DNA of 64,000 nucleotides from Cyclobacteriaceae bacterium (GCA_016787755.1 JAEUUA010000023.1:298613-362612), one strand, 5' to 3'; counted from the stretch's first letter, positions 28,140 to 38,107 are shown. Notes: generated by a model from the letters alone, not told the origin. A program made the numbers and translations.

Positions 28140-28404
28140 AGTCTCAGTATTTTGAAATCTTAAACAAAAGTAGCAAATCCAGTACCATTAGAAATGCCAA
28201 CCCCATTAACTAAACAAACAACGGGGTAAATTTTGAAATCGTGCTAAAAGCCTGTACACCATCGTGTTCAATGAATTTCTTCTTGGGAAGCCAGTGATTG
28301 TAAGAGTTTGTATTTTTAATGCAAATTCCAACCCCCACTGAAACAGGCTGATTTTCTAAAGAGTAGTGGGTGTTGAACTACTTGGGAGGTGAAATGGTAA
28401 TGCG
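28140..28404. other. Longest gene-free stretch (265 bases)
   Basis: It holds the AsmA promoter element at 28165-28172 and an imperfect inverted repeat (28329-28339 with 28365-28375, 10 of 11 pairs, 25-base loop). Near the hairpin is a C-rich tract. I see no ORF with convincing coding character and no RNA gene here. Confidence 0.6.
28165..28172 (-). promoter_or_regulatory. -7 promoter element of the AsmA gene
   Basis: The minus strand reads TACTTTTG, an exact match, 25 bases upstream of the ATG at 28139. A -33 element is not obvious. Confidence 0.5.
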
Positions 28405-29115
28405 TTAATTCTCAAGTATTCGCATTTCTACTCTGCGATTTAGAGCATGAGATGCTTCCGTATCTTCCAGGCTAACGGGTTGAGTTCCTCCAAATGCTTT
28501 TGTCTTAATCTTTCTTTTATTGCTCCCTTTGGACACCAAATAAGCTTTAACTGCGTTCACACGCTCCTGAGAAAGAGCCAGATTGGCATTTGCATTTCCA
28601 CGTGTATCGGTGTGCCCTTCCAACTGAATTACCATGCGTGGATTATTTTTTAGCATCAATACAACTTCATCCAACTCTTCAAAAGAAGATGCAGAGATTT
28701 TGACTTTGCCCGCATCAAAATTCAAATCTTCGAGTCGCATTACTTTACCAATCGTGTGGGTAGTTTCTGCGTTGTGAACTGCTGCCGAAGGTAGATTCAA
28801 TTCGATGTTCTGTATAACTCTGCGTTCACCATTTGCTTCCGCAGGATCCAGTAGATATTTAGAAGGAGCAAATCCTGCGGCCTCCACCGTAACAGAATAT
28901 TTCTCATTGTCAAAAAGCGGAAACTCAAAAGTACTGCCTGAAAGGAAGCCCACCTTACTTCCATACGGAAGACTTTGATACGAGATGCGAGCAACAACTG
29001 GCTCTTTGGTTAAACCATTTACAATATTACCCTGCGCGTAAATTAACGTGTCGGTTCCCTGACCTTTTACACCAAAGGGGATTAATAATAATAAAAGAAG
29101 AGAGGTGCCTTTCAT
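28405..29115 (-). CDS. OmpA-family protein with a C-terminal peptidoglycan-binding domain
   Basis: A 236-residue exported protein with a signal peptide ending near VKG18. An N-terminal beta domain of unclear type (about 25-110) is followed by an OmpA_C domain (about 125-235) with GHTDTRG-x-x-x-x-N, LSQERVNAV and a C-terminal NRRVEM. The domain binds diaminopimelate-containing peptidoglycan. It begins one base after the stop of the larger OmpA gene, so the two are translated from one transcript. The N-terminal domain contains a GFAPSKYLL segment that resembles a carboxypeptidase regulatory-like fold. Confidence 0.87.
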   Translation of the reverse strand: MKGTSLLLLLLIPFGVKGQGTDTLIYAQGNIVNGLTKEPVVARISYQSLPYGSKVGFLSGSTFEFPLFDNEKYSVTVEAAGFAPSKYLLDPAEANGERRVIQNIELNLPSAAVHNAETTHTIGKVMRLEDLNFDAGKVKISASSFEELDEVVLMLKNNPRMVIQLEGHTDTRGNANANLALSQERVNAVKAYLVSKGSNKRKIKTKAFGGTQPVSLEDTEASHALNRRVEMRILEN

Positions 29116-29116
29116 T

Positions 29117-31147
29117 CTACATCGTTAAGATTTTAAATTCTACCCTACGATTCTTACGATTGCCTTCGCGTGTATTGCTCTTGTCAATCAATTGAGTTTC
29201 CCCAAAGAACGTTGTTTTAATTCTCTCAGGCGCAACGCCTTGCTCGACCAGATATTTCGATACTGCTTTTGCTCTTCGTTCTGACAATCCAAGGTTATAT
29301 GCTTCAGGGCCTGTTGGATCTGTGTGACCAGAAATCTCCACCTGCATGGTTGACTTTTCCATCATTAGGGTAACAATACGCTTAAGCTCCGGGAAGGACT
29401 CACTCTTCAAAATTGATTTATCAAAATCAAAGAAGATATTGTTTAATGTGATTTTGGTATTTCCTTCAACCAGTGCCACTTCAATAGGAGCAAGGGTAAT
29501 GTTCTTATTAACCAATTGTCCGTCTTTTTTAAAGTTTCTCAAGTCCAGATTTTGATTTTCCGAAATATGATCTTTGGCTTCCGCTCGGAACCCATATTGC
29601 TGCCCGCCCGGTAAGTGAATTTCATATTCGCCTGTCACCGGATCGGAATAAGTTGACCCTATTTCTTTTCCATCAGAAAGTCGCTCATAGATAATTTTTG
29701 CGCCAATGGGTTCTCCCGTTTTTGCGTCTATCAACTTTCCTTTTACAATTACAATTGGATCAGGCGTCAGTAACACAGGCATCTTTACGCGGTAGATGTC
29801 GGAATTATCAATGGTTATCCCTCTTGAGTAATAGGCATATTCGCTGGTAGACGGAATATTGAAGAACAGATCGTCTAATTTGGTATTGATATCAGGTCCC
29901 ATATTTTCCGGAGAGGACCAATTTGTCCATGTTTCATCAAGGCGCTTGCTCATAAATATGTCACTCCCCCCGTAGCCACTAAATCCGTTAGAAGAAAAAT
30001 ACAAAGTTTTATCATCGGAAGCGAGAAAAGGTGCTGTCTCTTCACCTACAGTGTTTACACCTTTACCAAGGTTCAGGGGTTGAGTCCAGGTTCCATCGTC
30101 CTTTTCGAAGCTTACATATAAGTCTCTCCCTCCCTGAGTGTCCTCGCGCTCCACAGACATGAGAAGTGATTTTCGTGTGTTGGCTAAAAAGTAATTTGCC
30201 TTTTCATTATAGTTGTAATCATTTTCGATTTCCAGCGGCTTAGGGTCACTCCATTTCCCACCCACATTCGTGCTCATAGATACCCCGGCTACCATCTTTC
30301 CTTTATCAAGGTATTTATTTCCCAACAAAATCACCACGGCCTTTCCATCAGGTGTGGAAGAAACCGTGTTGACAAAGTTGGGTTGAGCGTTATTAAACTG
30401 GGGACCCATGTTTTTTGCAAGGCTCCACTTACCATCTGTACCTAGTTCCGAGTACCAAATATCTTCTTTATCGCTTGTCCCACCCACATTTTCAGGATGG
30501 TTTTTTCGGCTGAAGTAAAGTGTTTTCCCATCAGGCGAAAGCAAGGGGTTATATTCACTGAAGTCGCTGTTTACGTTTGTGTCCAGCCGCTCCACCAAGA
30601 GCCCTTTGCTAAGTAACTCGGGCAAATCAATTGCTGCGATAATAGGAATATGGGAATCGGAAATAGCCACAGCATCCAACGAAAAATAATCGGGTAGTGC
30701 ACTGCCATCAAACTCCAATTTTACAGCACTTACCTTATAGGTGGTTTTTTCAAGAAAGACATTTAGCATCCTGCCTTGCAAGGGTACTGACATTGGATTA
30801 AACGTATGCACCAGATATTCTTTCCCGGCCATATCATAGAGATAAACCCTATATAGGGCACCTGGATTATAAGACTCAGCTATCGCTATTTGCTGGACTT
30901 GTATCGGTGTTGAATAGCCAAGTTTAATAAACTCAGTACGTTTGGGTTTGTCGGGTGTCCAGGCACCCGGATTTTGCCCTCCAGCTGGCAACACATTCGG
31001 TTCTCCCAATGCCTGTTGCGCTGAATATTGTATAGGGGTTAATTGCGAAGAAAAATCAACGACTTTTGAAGCCCATTGAACTGTTTGACCATTCGAGAAT
31101 TGAATCCCTGCCAAAACCAGGCAAAGGATAATTGGAGTTTTTCTCAT
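29117..31147 (-). CDS. OmpA-family protein with discoidin-like and PD40 propeller domains
   Basis: A 676-residue exported protein starting at ATG 31147 (MRKTPIILC); an earlier in-frame ATG at 31162 gives a less regular signal peptide. The order is: signal peptide to NGQ, a discoidin-like beta sandwich (about 20-165), a PD40/TolB-like propeller (about 185-455) with repeated LSPDGKTLYFSR / SSDGKTLYFSS blades, a carboxypeptidase-regulatory-like domain (about 470-550) and a C-terminal OmpA_C domain (about 555-676) with GHTDPTG and NRRVEF. The propeller + CRD + OmpA layout recalls PorE-type T9SS/envelope proteins, but the lipobox and TPR region of PorE are absent. It probably anchors a complex to peptidoglycan. 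Confidence 0.82.
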   Translation of the reverse strand: MRKTPIILCLVLAGIQFSNGQTVQWASKVVDFSSQLTPIQYSAQQALGEPNVLPAGGQNPGAWTPDKPKRTEFIKLGYSTPIQVQQIAIAESYNPGALYRVYLYDMAGKEYLVHTFNPMSVPLQGRMLNVFLEKTTYKVSAVKLEFDGSALPDYFSLDAVAISDSHIPIIAAIDLPELLSKGLLVERLDTNVNSDFSEYNPLLSPDGKTLYFSRKNHPENVGGTSDKEDIWYSELGTDGKWSLAKNMGPQFNNAQPNFVNTVSSTPDGKAVVILLGNKYLDKGKMVAGVSMSTNVGGKWSDPKPLEIENDYNYNEKANYFLANTRKSLLMSVEREDTQGGRDLYVSFEKDDGTWTQPLNLGKGVNTVGEETAPFLASDDKTLYFSSNGFSGYGGSDIFMSKRLDETWTNWSSPENMGPDINTKLDDLFFNIPSTSEYAYYSRGITIDNSDIYRVKMPVLLTPDPIVIVKGKLIDAKTGEPIGAKIIYERLSDGKEIGSTYSDPVTGEYEIHLPGGQQYGFRAEAKDHISENQNLDLRNFKKDGQLVNKNITLAPIEVALVEGNTKITLNNIFFDFDKSILKSESFPELKRIVTLMMEKSTMQVEISGHTDPTGPEAYNLGLSERRAKAVSKYLVEQGVAPERIKTTFFGETQLIDKSNTREGNRKNRRVEFKILTM

Positions 31148-31289
31148 AGAAGTTAAGTACACAGAAATAGCTGCGCTATCGTATTAAAAGATAAACATAG
31201 CTAAAAATTGAAAAAGCGGAAAATAATTACATCAAACCTATGATTCCGTTGCAATATGGAAACATGTTTTTCTCGGTTTTTTGGTAAAA

Positions 31290-33581
31290 TCAATCCATTG
31301 ATGCCTTATTAAAAAGAAGAAATCCTACATGGAGAAGCACCCCAAGCTCATTTTGTTTGTCATCATAATAATTAATGCTTAGGCTGATTGGGCCAACCGT
31401 TGAGTGCAACACAAAGCCGGCAGTTCCCGCAAAAAACAGATCTGTTATTTCCCGGCTAAGGGCTGCCTCCTGATTTTGTCCCATCCCGATTGATTCAATG
31501 GGCTTAAATAGATATCCTTCAATTCGAAAATCAAGACTCTTTCTTATAGCAAACACGTTGCGCCAGCCACCCGCCACAAAATTAAAGGCTCTAAAATTTT
31601 CTAATAACAGGGTCTTACTATCCTGCATGGGGTAAAAAGCAGGAGCATTAATGATCGTTCCTCCGTAGTTTGTAAACACAGGTTGATTTGAAAACACTCC
31701 CTCTAAAAAATAACCTGAGCTATAAATTCCGCGCTTAAAATATTGCTCCAATGAAATTTTCGCACGAACCCAAGTGCGATACGACTTAGTTGCATCCACA
31801 GCAATGGATGTATTGCCAGGTTCTAAAATTTCATTAACCCCAAACCAATCCGCACTAAATGAATAAAGCTTACCCGTTGAGGCATACTGTTTTCGATTAA
31901 GAGTATTCGTAGAGAAATTAATTCCCAGTCGGCTTCCCCTTAACCGAAGAATGTCTAACGTATCTGTGGAAACAAGTACCCTTGAATTTATGTATTGATC
32001 TCGGTTGTTAATATAGGAGCCATCCAGTGTTAACTTATAATTTCCCCTTATTGGAAAGCCCCAACTTAAACCAATTTTTCGATCGATCCGATTAAGTACG
32101 GTTGGTTGAATATTTTTCAAGACCAAATCTTTCCCCTGAAAGTAATCCCAAGTATTGAAAGTTGCATAAGGTTCCAGGTAGTATCGGATTCGATTGGGAA
32201 TATCTATCCGTGCTTTCATTTGGACCGACTTATAAAAATTACCTGCCGTAAAATTTATGTTTGCATGCGTAAGTGCCCTATTGAAGTAATAATAATTTAA
32301 TCCCAGGTAAATACTACTGATGTTTCGGGTGGCAATAACACCCCCGAAATCAACCTGAAAATTGTTTTGTGGTCGCTTGGTTAACTTGAAATTAAAATCT
32401 TGTTTGTCAGGATTGAATGTAAACGTGGGATATAGATTACTGAAATAAGCTTCGGAGGTTAAATTATAGAACCCAAATTTTACTTCGGAAAAAGTAAGGT
32501 TTCGGTTGCCGACCTTAAAAAACCGATTGATGTATTTTTGTTGATTTATATTGAACCCGTCAAATTCAATTTTCTCAATCACAAACGCTGGGGTCTTATT
32601 GTTGAACTTATTTCTGGCTACTGCTACCTCCTCGCATGTTCTACGGCTGGCAATTTTATTTTTTATTTCATGTATTTGTCGCATGGTTTGAACGTACCCG
32701 CTATCGATCAAAGCTTGGGCCTTACCAAAATCAAACGTAGTATACCCACCGAGATTAGGTTGAATGTATATTCCTGATTCAGGAATATCCGAGGGATCAG
32801 ATTTATCGAGTAACATATACAAAAGAGACTTCGAAATCAATTTGTCATCTTCTTTATAAGGATATTCCAGGTATATTTTTGACGATACGTTTGAACCGAT
32901 GACGACATCCGGATTAAACTCTTTTTCCACAACATCCACCGGGAAGTTGTTATATACTCCGCCATCAAACAAATACTTACCATCTATCCGGATTGGGGTA
33001 TAGAAAAAAGGAACTGTTTGGGTTGCCCGAAGTGCATCGCTTAAGGCGCCTCGCGAAAGAATTACTTCCGTCTGTGTAAAAATATCTGAAGCCACTACTC
33101 GAAGCGGGATAAACAAACTATCAAAATTATCACCCGCAATAGCCGAGGGTTGTGCTAGTTTTTCGGCTAAGGCAAAATTGAGAGAAAGATCGTTGGCAAT
33201 ATTGGTGTTGAACAAGATTGAAAGGGCAGAATCTAAAGAGAGATTAAGGCGCAGGAAGGATGCATCATCATCGTTGCGCGAATAGTATGATTTATTCCCA
33301 ACTTCAAAGTTTCCATTTATCCATCGCAGAAATTCTCTTGAAAGAACAATCTCTTCAATCTGATGAGGGCTCATCCCGGCTGCATAACAGCCGCCAATAA
33401 TGCCACCCATGGAGGTGCCTACTACATAATCAATTGGAATTTCATTTTCCTCCAAAGCCTTGAGTACGCCCACGTGAGCTATTCCCTTTGCCGCACCCCC
33501 ACTCAATACCAAACCCACTTTTTGCGAAAAGCCAGTTAGTACAATGAGTATGAAGCACGTTGTGAGTATGAGTCTTTGCAT
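31290..33581 (-). CDS. Patatin-like phospholipase fused to an outer-membrane beta-barrel
   Basis: A 763-residue exported fusion. After the signal peptide (to FSQ20) comes a patatin domain with the oxyanion loop GGAAKG (28-33), nucleophile Ser57 in GTSMGG and catalytic Asp207 in DGGVYNN, so the dyad is complete. A POTRA-like segment (about 330-400) and a C-terminal BamA/D15 barrel follow, ending in alternating hydrophobic strands with a Phe near the C-terminus. The family resembles PlpD of Pseudomonas and may secrete or display its own lipase domain. It lies in an envelope block; no secretion partner is adjacent. Confidence 0.9.
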   Translation of the reverse strand: MQRLILTTCFILIVLTGFSQKVGLVLSGGAAKGIAHVGVLKALEENEIPIDYVVGTSMGGIIGGCYAAGMSPHQIEEIVLSREFLRWINGNFEVGNKSYYSRNDDDASFLRLNLSLDSALSILFNTNIANDLSLNFALAEKLAQPSAIAGDNFDSLFIPLRVVASDIFTQTEVILSRGALSDALRATQTVPFFYTPIRIDGKYLFDGGVYNNFPVDVVEKEFNPDVVIGSNVSSKIYLEYPYKEDDKLISKSLLYMLLDKSDPSDIPESGIYIQPNLGGYTTFDFGKAQALIDSGYVQTMRQIHEIKNKIASRRTCEEVAVARNKFNNKTPAFVIEKIEFDGFNINQQKYINRFFKVGNRNLTFSEVKFGFYNLTSEAYFSNLYPTFTFNPDKQDFNFKLTKRPQNNFQVDFGGVIATRNISSIYLGLNYYYFNRALTHANINFTAGNFYKSVQMKARIDIPNRIRYYLEPYATFNTWDYFQGKDLVLKNIQPTVLNRIDRKIGLSWGFPIRGNYKLTLDGSYINNRDQYINSRVLVSTDTLDILRLRGSRLGINFSTNTLNRKQYASTGKLYSFSADWFGVNEILEPGNTSIAVDATKSYRTWVRAKISLEQYFKRGIYSSGYFLEGVFSNQPVFTNYGGTIINAPAFYPMQDSKTLLLENFRAFNFVAGGWRNVFAIRKSLDFRIEGYLFKPIESIGMGQNQEAALSREITDLFFAGTAGFVLHSTVGPISLSINYYDDKQNELGVLLHVGFLLFNKASMD

Positions 33582-33665
33582 AGGCTACCTAACTGTACGG
33601 TAAACAGAGTCGTAAGTTACTTTATAACCCACTGGCGATCAGAAAAATTGTGAGGATTAAATATT

Positions 33666-34982
33666 TTATCGACTGGCCACTTCCATCTCTCCAGCAGTAG
33701 ACGGAAACGGGATTAACTGCAGCCTTTTTATAATTGCCGCTTTTACATTTTCATAGGCCGGAAAATATTCAGGCTTTACAGGTTGTGACGGTGGTAATTC
33801 TATTTTTAATGCATCCACCTGCACACCATTCTTCCAAAATCGGTAGCATAAGTGTGGCCCAGTGGCCAATCCGGTACTGCCTACATAGCCTATTGTTTGT
33901 CCTTGTTTTACGCGAGTGCCAGCTTTGATGCCACTGGCAATTTTCGACATATGAAGGTATCCGGTTGTGTAGGTTCCGTTATGACGCACCTTCACATAGT
34001 TTCCATTATTGGTTTTGTATTGAGCTTCCTCAATAATGCCATCACCTACTGATCGAATAGGTGTACCTGTTGGGGCTGCGAAATCAGTTCCTAAGTGTGG
34101 TCTGAAAACTTTTACTACCGGATGAAAACGATTTTTTGAATACCGCGAACTGATGCGGGTAAACTCGATTGGATATTTTAAGAGTGCTTTGCGCAAGCTG
34201 TTTCCCTTCTCATCAAAATAGTCAGCACCATCACCCTGATCAAATGGAAATGCATAGTAACCGCTGTTTGAATGCTCAAAGTAAACCCCCACTATACGCC
34301 CAATGCCTATCGGTACTTCGTCAACCAGGTTTTCTTCATAAATTAATTTAAACTGATCCCCTTTTTGCAAACGTTGAAAATCAACTTGCCACGCGAAGAT
34401 ATCCACAAATTTATTTGTAAGATCGTGTGAAATATTGAGTGCTTCGATGGTGTGAGATAACGTAGATTCGATTCTTCCACTGATCTGCCGCTCAAGGGTA
34501 TCCACTCTGCGTTGGCAAGATTCAATCATCAAAGAATCCTTAAAATGAAACACGACATAATCAACTGCATTGGGTTCATATACGAGCGCGCGAACTGTCT
34601 TAAGAGAATCATGTTCAACCAACAACGTATATTTTTTATGCGCTGAGATTTTTCTGAAATCATATACCGAGCGTGGTAATAAATTCAGTTGCTGCATGAT
34701 GGTTACCGGCACCGTGTATCCCGACAATAAATCAGTAAATCGTTGATTTCGTTTTACTTCATCCTCCACTACAAGCAGGTTGTTAACTACCATCCCGTGA
34801 AGAAAAACAGGAAGTACAATCTCGCGTTCAACGTGACTGACGGAATCACTCTCTAAAACAAAATCACCATGTGTAGAGAAGATCGAGGTTTTTGAATCAA
34901 TCCAAAAAAAAGAGATGACTGCTACTATTAGCGAAGCGACAACGATCCAAACTGTTTTTGTAGTTGTTGAAAATACTTTCAT
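33666..34982 (-). CDS. M23 family peptidoglycan hydrolase (LytM-like), HxC variant
   Basis: A 438-residue membrane-anchored endopeptidase. A TM helix spans about 11-28; a coiled region and a beta domain (about 60-235) precede the M23 domain (about 280-410). Metal ligands His296 and Asp300 (PHLGTDF) are present. The second motif is H377-L-C379 instead of the usual HxH, so the zinc ligand corresponding to LytM His293 is Cys. The catalytic His377 remains. The C-terminus carries a short basic tail. It cleaves stem-peptide crosslinks during growth if active. Promoter element at 35058-35065. Confidence 0.87.
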   Translation of the reverse strand: MKVFSTTTKTVWIVVASLIVAVISFFWIDSKTSIFSTHGDFVLESDSVSHVEREIVLPVFLHGMVVNNLLVVEDEVKRNQRFTDLLSGYTVPVTIMQQLNLLPRSVYDFRKISAHKKYTLLVEHDSLKTVRALVYEPNAVDYVVFHFKDSLMIESCQRRVDTLERQISGRIESTLSHTIEALNISHDLTNKFVDIFAWQVDFQRLQKGDQFKLIYEENLVDEVPIGIGRIVGVYFEHSNSGYYAFPFDQGDGADYFDEKGNSLRKALLKYPIEFTRISSRYSKNRFHPVVKVFRPHLGTDFAAPTGTPIRSVGDGIIEEAQYKTNNGNYVKVRHNGTYTTGYLHMSKIASGIKAGTRVKQGQTIGYVGSTGLATGPHLCYRFWKNGVQVDALKIELPPSQPVKPEYFPAYENVKAAIIKRLQLIPFPSTAGEMEVASR

Positions 34983-35057
34983 TACTTAAAAAAATAGTGA
35001 CAAAATTGCCACAAGGTTAGTTTAAAAAATCTGATTCTTGAAACCAGTTAACAAACT

Positions 35058-35065
35058 CAAATATA
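35058..35065 (-). promoter_or_regulatory. -7 promoter element of the M23 peptidase gene
   Basis: The minus strand reads TATATTTG, an exact match, about 75 bases upstream of the ATG at 34982, and it falls between the DsbD stop and the peptidase start. The leader would be about 65-70 bases. Confidence 0.45.
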
Positions 35066-35099
35066 ACACTTTAGTGGATTTATGAAAATTTTGCGTTAG

Positions 35100-37130
35100 T
35101 TAAGGATACAACTCCTTAAACTTATCCTTTCCGGCATCCAGAAATTTACTAAAGCTTTCTGCACTAAGATTGTATCCATAGGGCGAAACCAGTACCCGTT
35201 CATCTTTACCTACCAAGACGTAAAAAGGTTGAGCGTTATTGTTCAGGTTTGTAATCTGTAAGTCTGAATTTTGCTTGCCGATAGTTTTTTTCACTTTGTT
35301 ATCATAGGTTGATGTGTACCAAGCTGTTTCAGGCAATTCCGTTTTGTCATCCACGTAAAGTGCAACTACAACAAAATTTTCTTTAAGCCTTTGCAGCACT
35401 TGCGGATCGGACCATACGTTGGCTTCCATCTCGCGACAGTTCGTACACCCATGGCCTGTGAAGTCGATGAATAACGGTTTGTTTTGTTGACGTGCACATG
35501 CTAATGCTTGATCATAATCAAAATAGCCTCTTAACCCATGCGGTAAATGTAAAAAGTCTTCATACTTGGGTTCATCGCAAAGTGCTCCGGCAGATTCGTC
35601 TTTAAGAATATTAAAATCATGAGTTTGTAGAGGCGGAAGATAACCTGCTAATGCTTTCAACGGAGCACCCCACATACCCGGCACTAAGTAAACTGCAAAT
35701 ACAAACACAATCATCGCCAGTGAAATTCTAAAAACACTAATTGTTTTATCTTCGGCATCTTTGCCCGTATCTCCCGGCAATCGAAATGCTTTCATCAAAT
35801 AAAGTCCAATCAACACAACAATTACTATCCAGATGGCAATGTTGATTTCACGATCTAATATTCCCCAATGAAAGGCTTGATCGGCAATACTCAAAAATTT
35901 AAAAGCTAAGGCAATCTCAATAAAACCCAATACAACTTTTACCGTGTTTAACCAGCCCCCTGATTTCGGTAACGACTTTAGCCAATTTGGAAAGAAAGCG
36001 AACAGTGTAAATGGAATGGCGAATGCCAAAGCGAAAGCAAACATGCCGGCAATGGGTTTAAGAAATTCTCCACCGGCTGAGGAAACTAAAAGGCTTCCTA
36101 CGATGGGTCCGGTGCACGAGAATGAAACAAGTACCAAGGTAAAAGCCATAAAAAATACTCCAACCAATCCTCCTTTTTCAGCTTGCTGGTCTACCTTGTT
36201 AATCAATGATCCCGGCAAAGTGATTTCAAACAAGCCAAGAAATGACAAACCAAATATGATGAAGACTAAAAAGAAAATTAAATTCGGAATCCACTCGGTA
36301 GAAAGATGATTGGCCGTTTCAGGTCCCATTAAAGGGGCAAGGGCTGCGCCTATCAAGGTGTAAATCAAAATAATGAAAAAGCCGTACATCAACGCCTGAA
36401 ACTTTGTGCCTCTTCCGGTAAAGAAACTTACCGTCATCGGGATCATGGGAAAAACACACGGTGTGATAAGTGCTGCCAACCCTGCTAAAAAAGCAATTAG
36501 CAAGAATCCCAATAACGATTTTCCTTTTGGATCTTCTTTCACTAATGTAGGATCCAGAATAGGCCCTTTGTTTTCAGATTCTAAAAAAGTACTCGATTGA
36601 CTCTTCTTCACTGTATCAACCGCAAATGGATTGGGTGCCGCTGGCTCTTCGCGCACAGTGCCGCTACCAACAACGTCCACGTTAAATCTAAAGTCATCGC
36701 CAGCAGGCACACATTGACCTGTTAAATCGGTACACACTTGATATTCAGATTCCCCGAACAGGTTTAAAGGAGTTGCAAGAATTTTTATTTTCTGACGAAA
36801 CTCACCTGTCTTTTTAAAAATCTTTACCTCGCACTCAAAAATCTCATCATACTTATCGATGGGATTAATGGGAACCACTGCACCTACCAATTTAAAACTT
36901 GCATGCGGCACCAGATTGAACGTAGTCTTCATCGGGTCTTCGCACGGAAATTCTGAAGAATACAAATACCAGTCTTTATCGATTGTGGCCTTAAAGATCA
37001 ATTCTATTTCATCGCCTACTTTCGCACTTTGCACAGAAGTAGAATAAGTCCACTTGGCGGGAGATAAAATTTGAGCCTGACATACCCCGGCTGAAAACAG
37101 TAAAAAAGTAAGTAGAATGTGGCTTTTCAT
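35100..37130 (-). CDS. dsbD: Thiol:disulfide interchange protein DsbD
   Basis: A 676-residue protein that passes reducing power from cytoplasmic thioredoxin to the periplasm. The start is ATG 37130; an in-frame ATG at 37142 would place four extra residues before the signal peptide. Three parts are seen: an N-terminal Ig-like domain (about 20-150) with a C-x6-C pair (QVCTDLTGQC), an eight-TM domain (about 200-420) with the paired cysteines in PCVFPMIP and SCTGPIVG, and a C-terminal thioredoxin-like domain (about 540-676) with CTNC. It is the last gene of the envelope block, and a perfect -7 element lies at 37147-37154. Confidence 0.92.
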   Translation of the reverse strand: MKSHILLTFLLFSAGVCQAQILSPAKWTYSTSVQSAKVGDEIELIFKATIDKDWYLYSSEFPCEDPMKTTFNLVPHASFKLVGAVVPINPIDKYDEIFECEVKIFKKTGEFRQKIKILATPLNLFGESEYQVCTDLTGQCVPAGDDFRFNVDVVGSGTVREEPAAPNPFAVDTVKKSQSSTFLESENKGPILDPTLVKEDPKGKSLLGFLLIAFLAGLAALITPCVFPMIPMTVSFFTGRGTKFQALMYGFFIILIYTLIGAALAPLMGPETANHLSTEWIPNLIFFLVFIIFGLSFLGLFEITLPGSLINKVDQQAEKGGLVGVFFMAFTLVLVSFSCTGPIVGSLLVSSAGGEFLKPIAGMFAFALAFAIPFTLFAFFPNWLKSLPKSGGWLNTVKVVLGFIEIALAFKFLSIADQAFHWGILDREINIAIWIVIVVLIGLYLMKAFRLPGDTGKDAEDKTISVFRISLAMIVFVFAVYLVPGMWGAPLKALAGYLPPLQTHDFNILKDESAGALCDEPKYEDFLHLPHGLRGYFDYDQALACARQQNKPLFIDFTGHGCTNCREMEANVWSDPQVLQRLKENFVVVALYVDDKTELPETAWYTSTYDNKVKKTIGKQNSDLQITNLNNNAQPFYVLVGKDERVLVSPYGYNLSAESFSKFLDAGKDKFKELYP

Positions 37131-37146
37131 AGTGGAAATCAAGATT

Positions 37147-37154
37147 CAAAGGTA
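37147..37154 (-). promoter_or_regulatory. -7 promoter element of dsbD
   Basis: The minus strand reads TACCTTTG, an exact consensus match, 16 bases upstream of the ATG at 37130. The expected leader is about ten bases. Confidence 0.6.
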
Positions 37155-37307
37155 GCCAAGGTTTGCTTAGTTAAACACTTGTAAGTGACCTTTAACTACT
37201 TTTTTAGAAAAATAATTCATGTAATTTTATTCAAAGATTCCGTACTAATGTCTTAAACGGACGTATAACTGATCTATTAACCTACAAACTATTTTAAACT
37301 ACCCTTT

Positions 37308-38057
37308 ATGAATCGTAATCTTATCACCTTGTTGCTTTTGCTAATTGGAGCAACTCTATCACAAGCACAAACAGCAGACGAAATAATAGCCCATTATTTT
37401 GAGAATACCGGAGGCCTTGAAAAATGGAAAGCTTTGCAAGGAGTTAAAATGTCAGCCAAATTAAACCAAGGGGGTATGGAAATTCCTTTGGAGATTGTTC
37501 AACTAAAAGATGGACGTCAAATGACTTCAATCAATTTTCAGGGCAAGGAAATTAAACAAGGTGTATTTGATGGGACGACTCTTTGGTCAACTAATTTTCA
37601 AACCATGAAGGGCGAAAAAAGTGATGCTGAATCAACCGAGAATTTCAAATTAGATATTGGAGATTTTCCTGATCCTTTTCTTAACTATAAAGCAAGAGGG
37701 TATAAAGTCGAATTGCTTGGCAAAGAAAACATAGAAGGATCTGAAACTTTTAAACTGAAACTGACTAAAAAGCCCATTAAAGTTGATGGAAAACAAACCG
37801 ATAATGTTGTTTACTATTATTTCGATGCAGAAAATTTTGTTCCTATCATGATGGAGCAAGAGGTAAATTCCGGACCCGCAAAAGGTATGATCTCTCAAAG
37901 TACCATGAGTGATTATCAGGAAATAAATGGATTAATGATGCCATTTTCGATGGCTCAAGGGTACAAAGGGCAGGGCAGTCAGCCAATAACAATTACTAAA
38001 ATAGAATTGAATCCTAAAGTGGATGGGGCCGTCTTTACGATGCCAGTTGAAAAATAA
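37308..38057 (+). CDS. LolA-like exported protein
   Basis: A 249-residue periplasmic protein with a signal peptide ending near AQAQ. The first 230 residues have the outer-membrane-lipoprotein-sorting (LolA-like) layout of long antiparallel strands with a YEFDAENFVP-like strand, and a C-terminal FTMPVE. It begins with ADEIIAHYFENTGG, a form common to bacteroidete LolA-like proteins. It may carry lipids or lipoproteins, but a non-lipid ligand is possible. It is followed by its own terminator (38108-38135) and a separate BNR protein. Confidence 0.72.
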   Translation: MNRNLITLLLLLIGATLSQAQTADEIIAHYFENTGGLEKWKALQGVKMSAKLNQGGMEIPLEIVQLKDGRQMTSINFQGKEIKQGVFDGTTLWSTNFQTMKGEKSDAESTENFKLDIGDFPDPFLNYKARGYKVELLGKENIEGSETFKLKLTKKPIKVDGKQTDNVVYYYFDAENFVPIMMEQEVNSGPAKGMISQSTMSDYQEINGLMMPFSMAQGYKGQGSQPITITKIELNPKVDGAVFTMPVEK

Positions 38058-38107
38058 GATTCATGAGAATTGCCTATTTCGTAAAATAGAAACTCAAGTT
38101 TTTTCAG

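Noticed and set aside
28329..28375. Hairpin as a terminator of the OmpA gene
   Set aside because: The loop is 25 bases, one mismatch is present and no T run follows on the minus strand. It is noted only as a weak inverted repeat.
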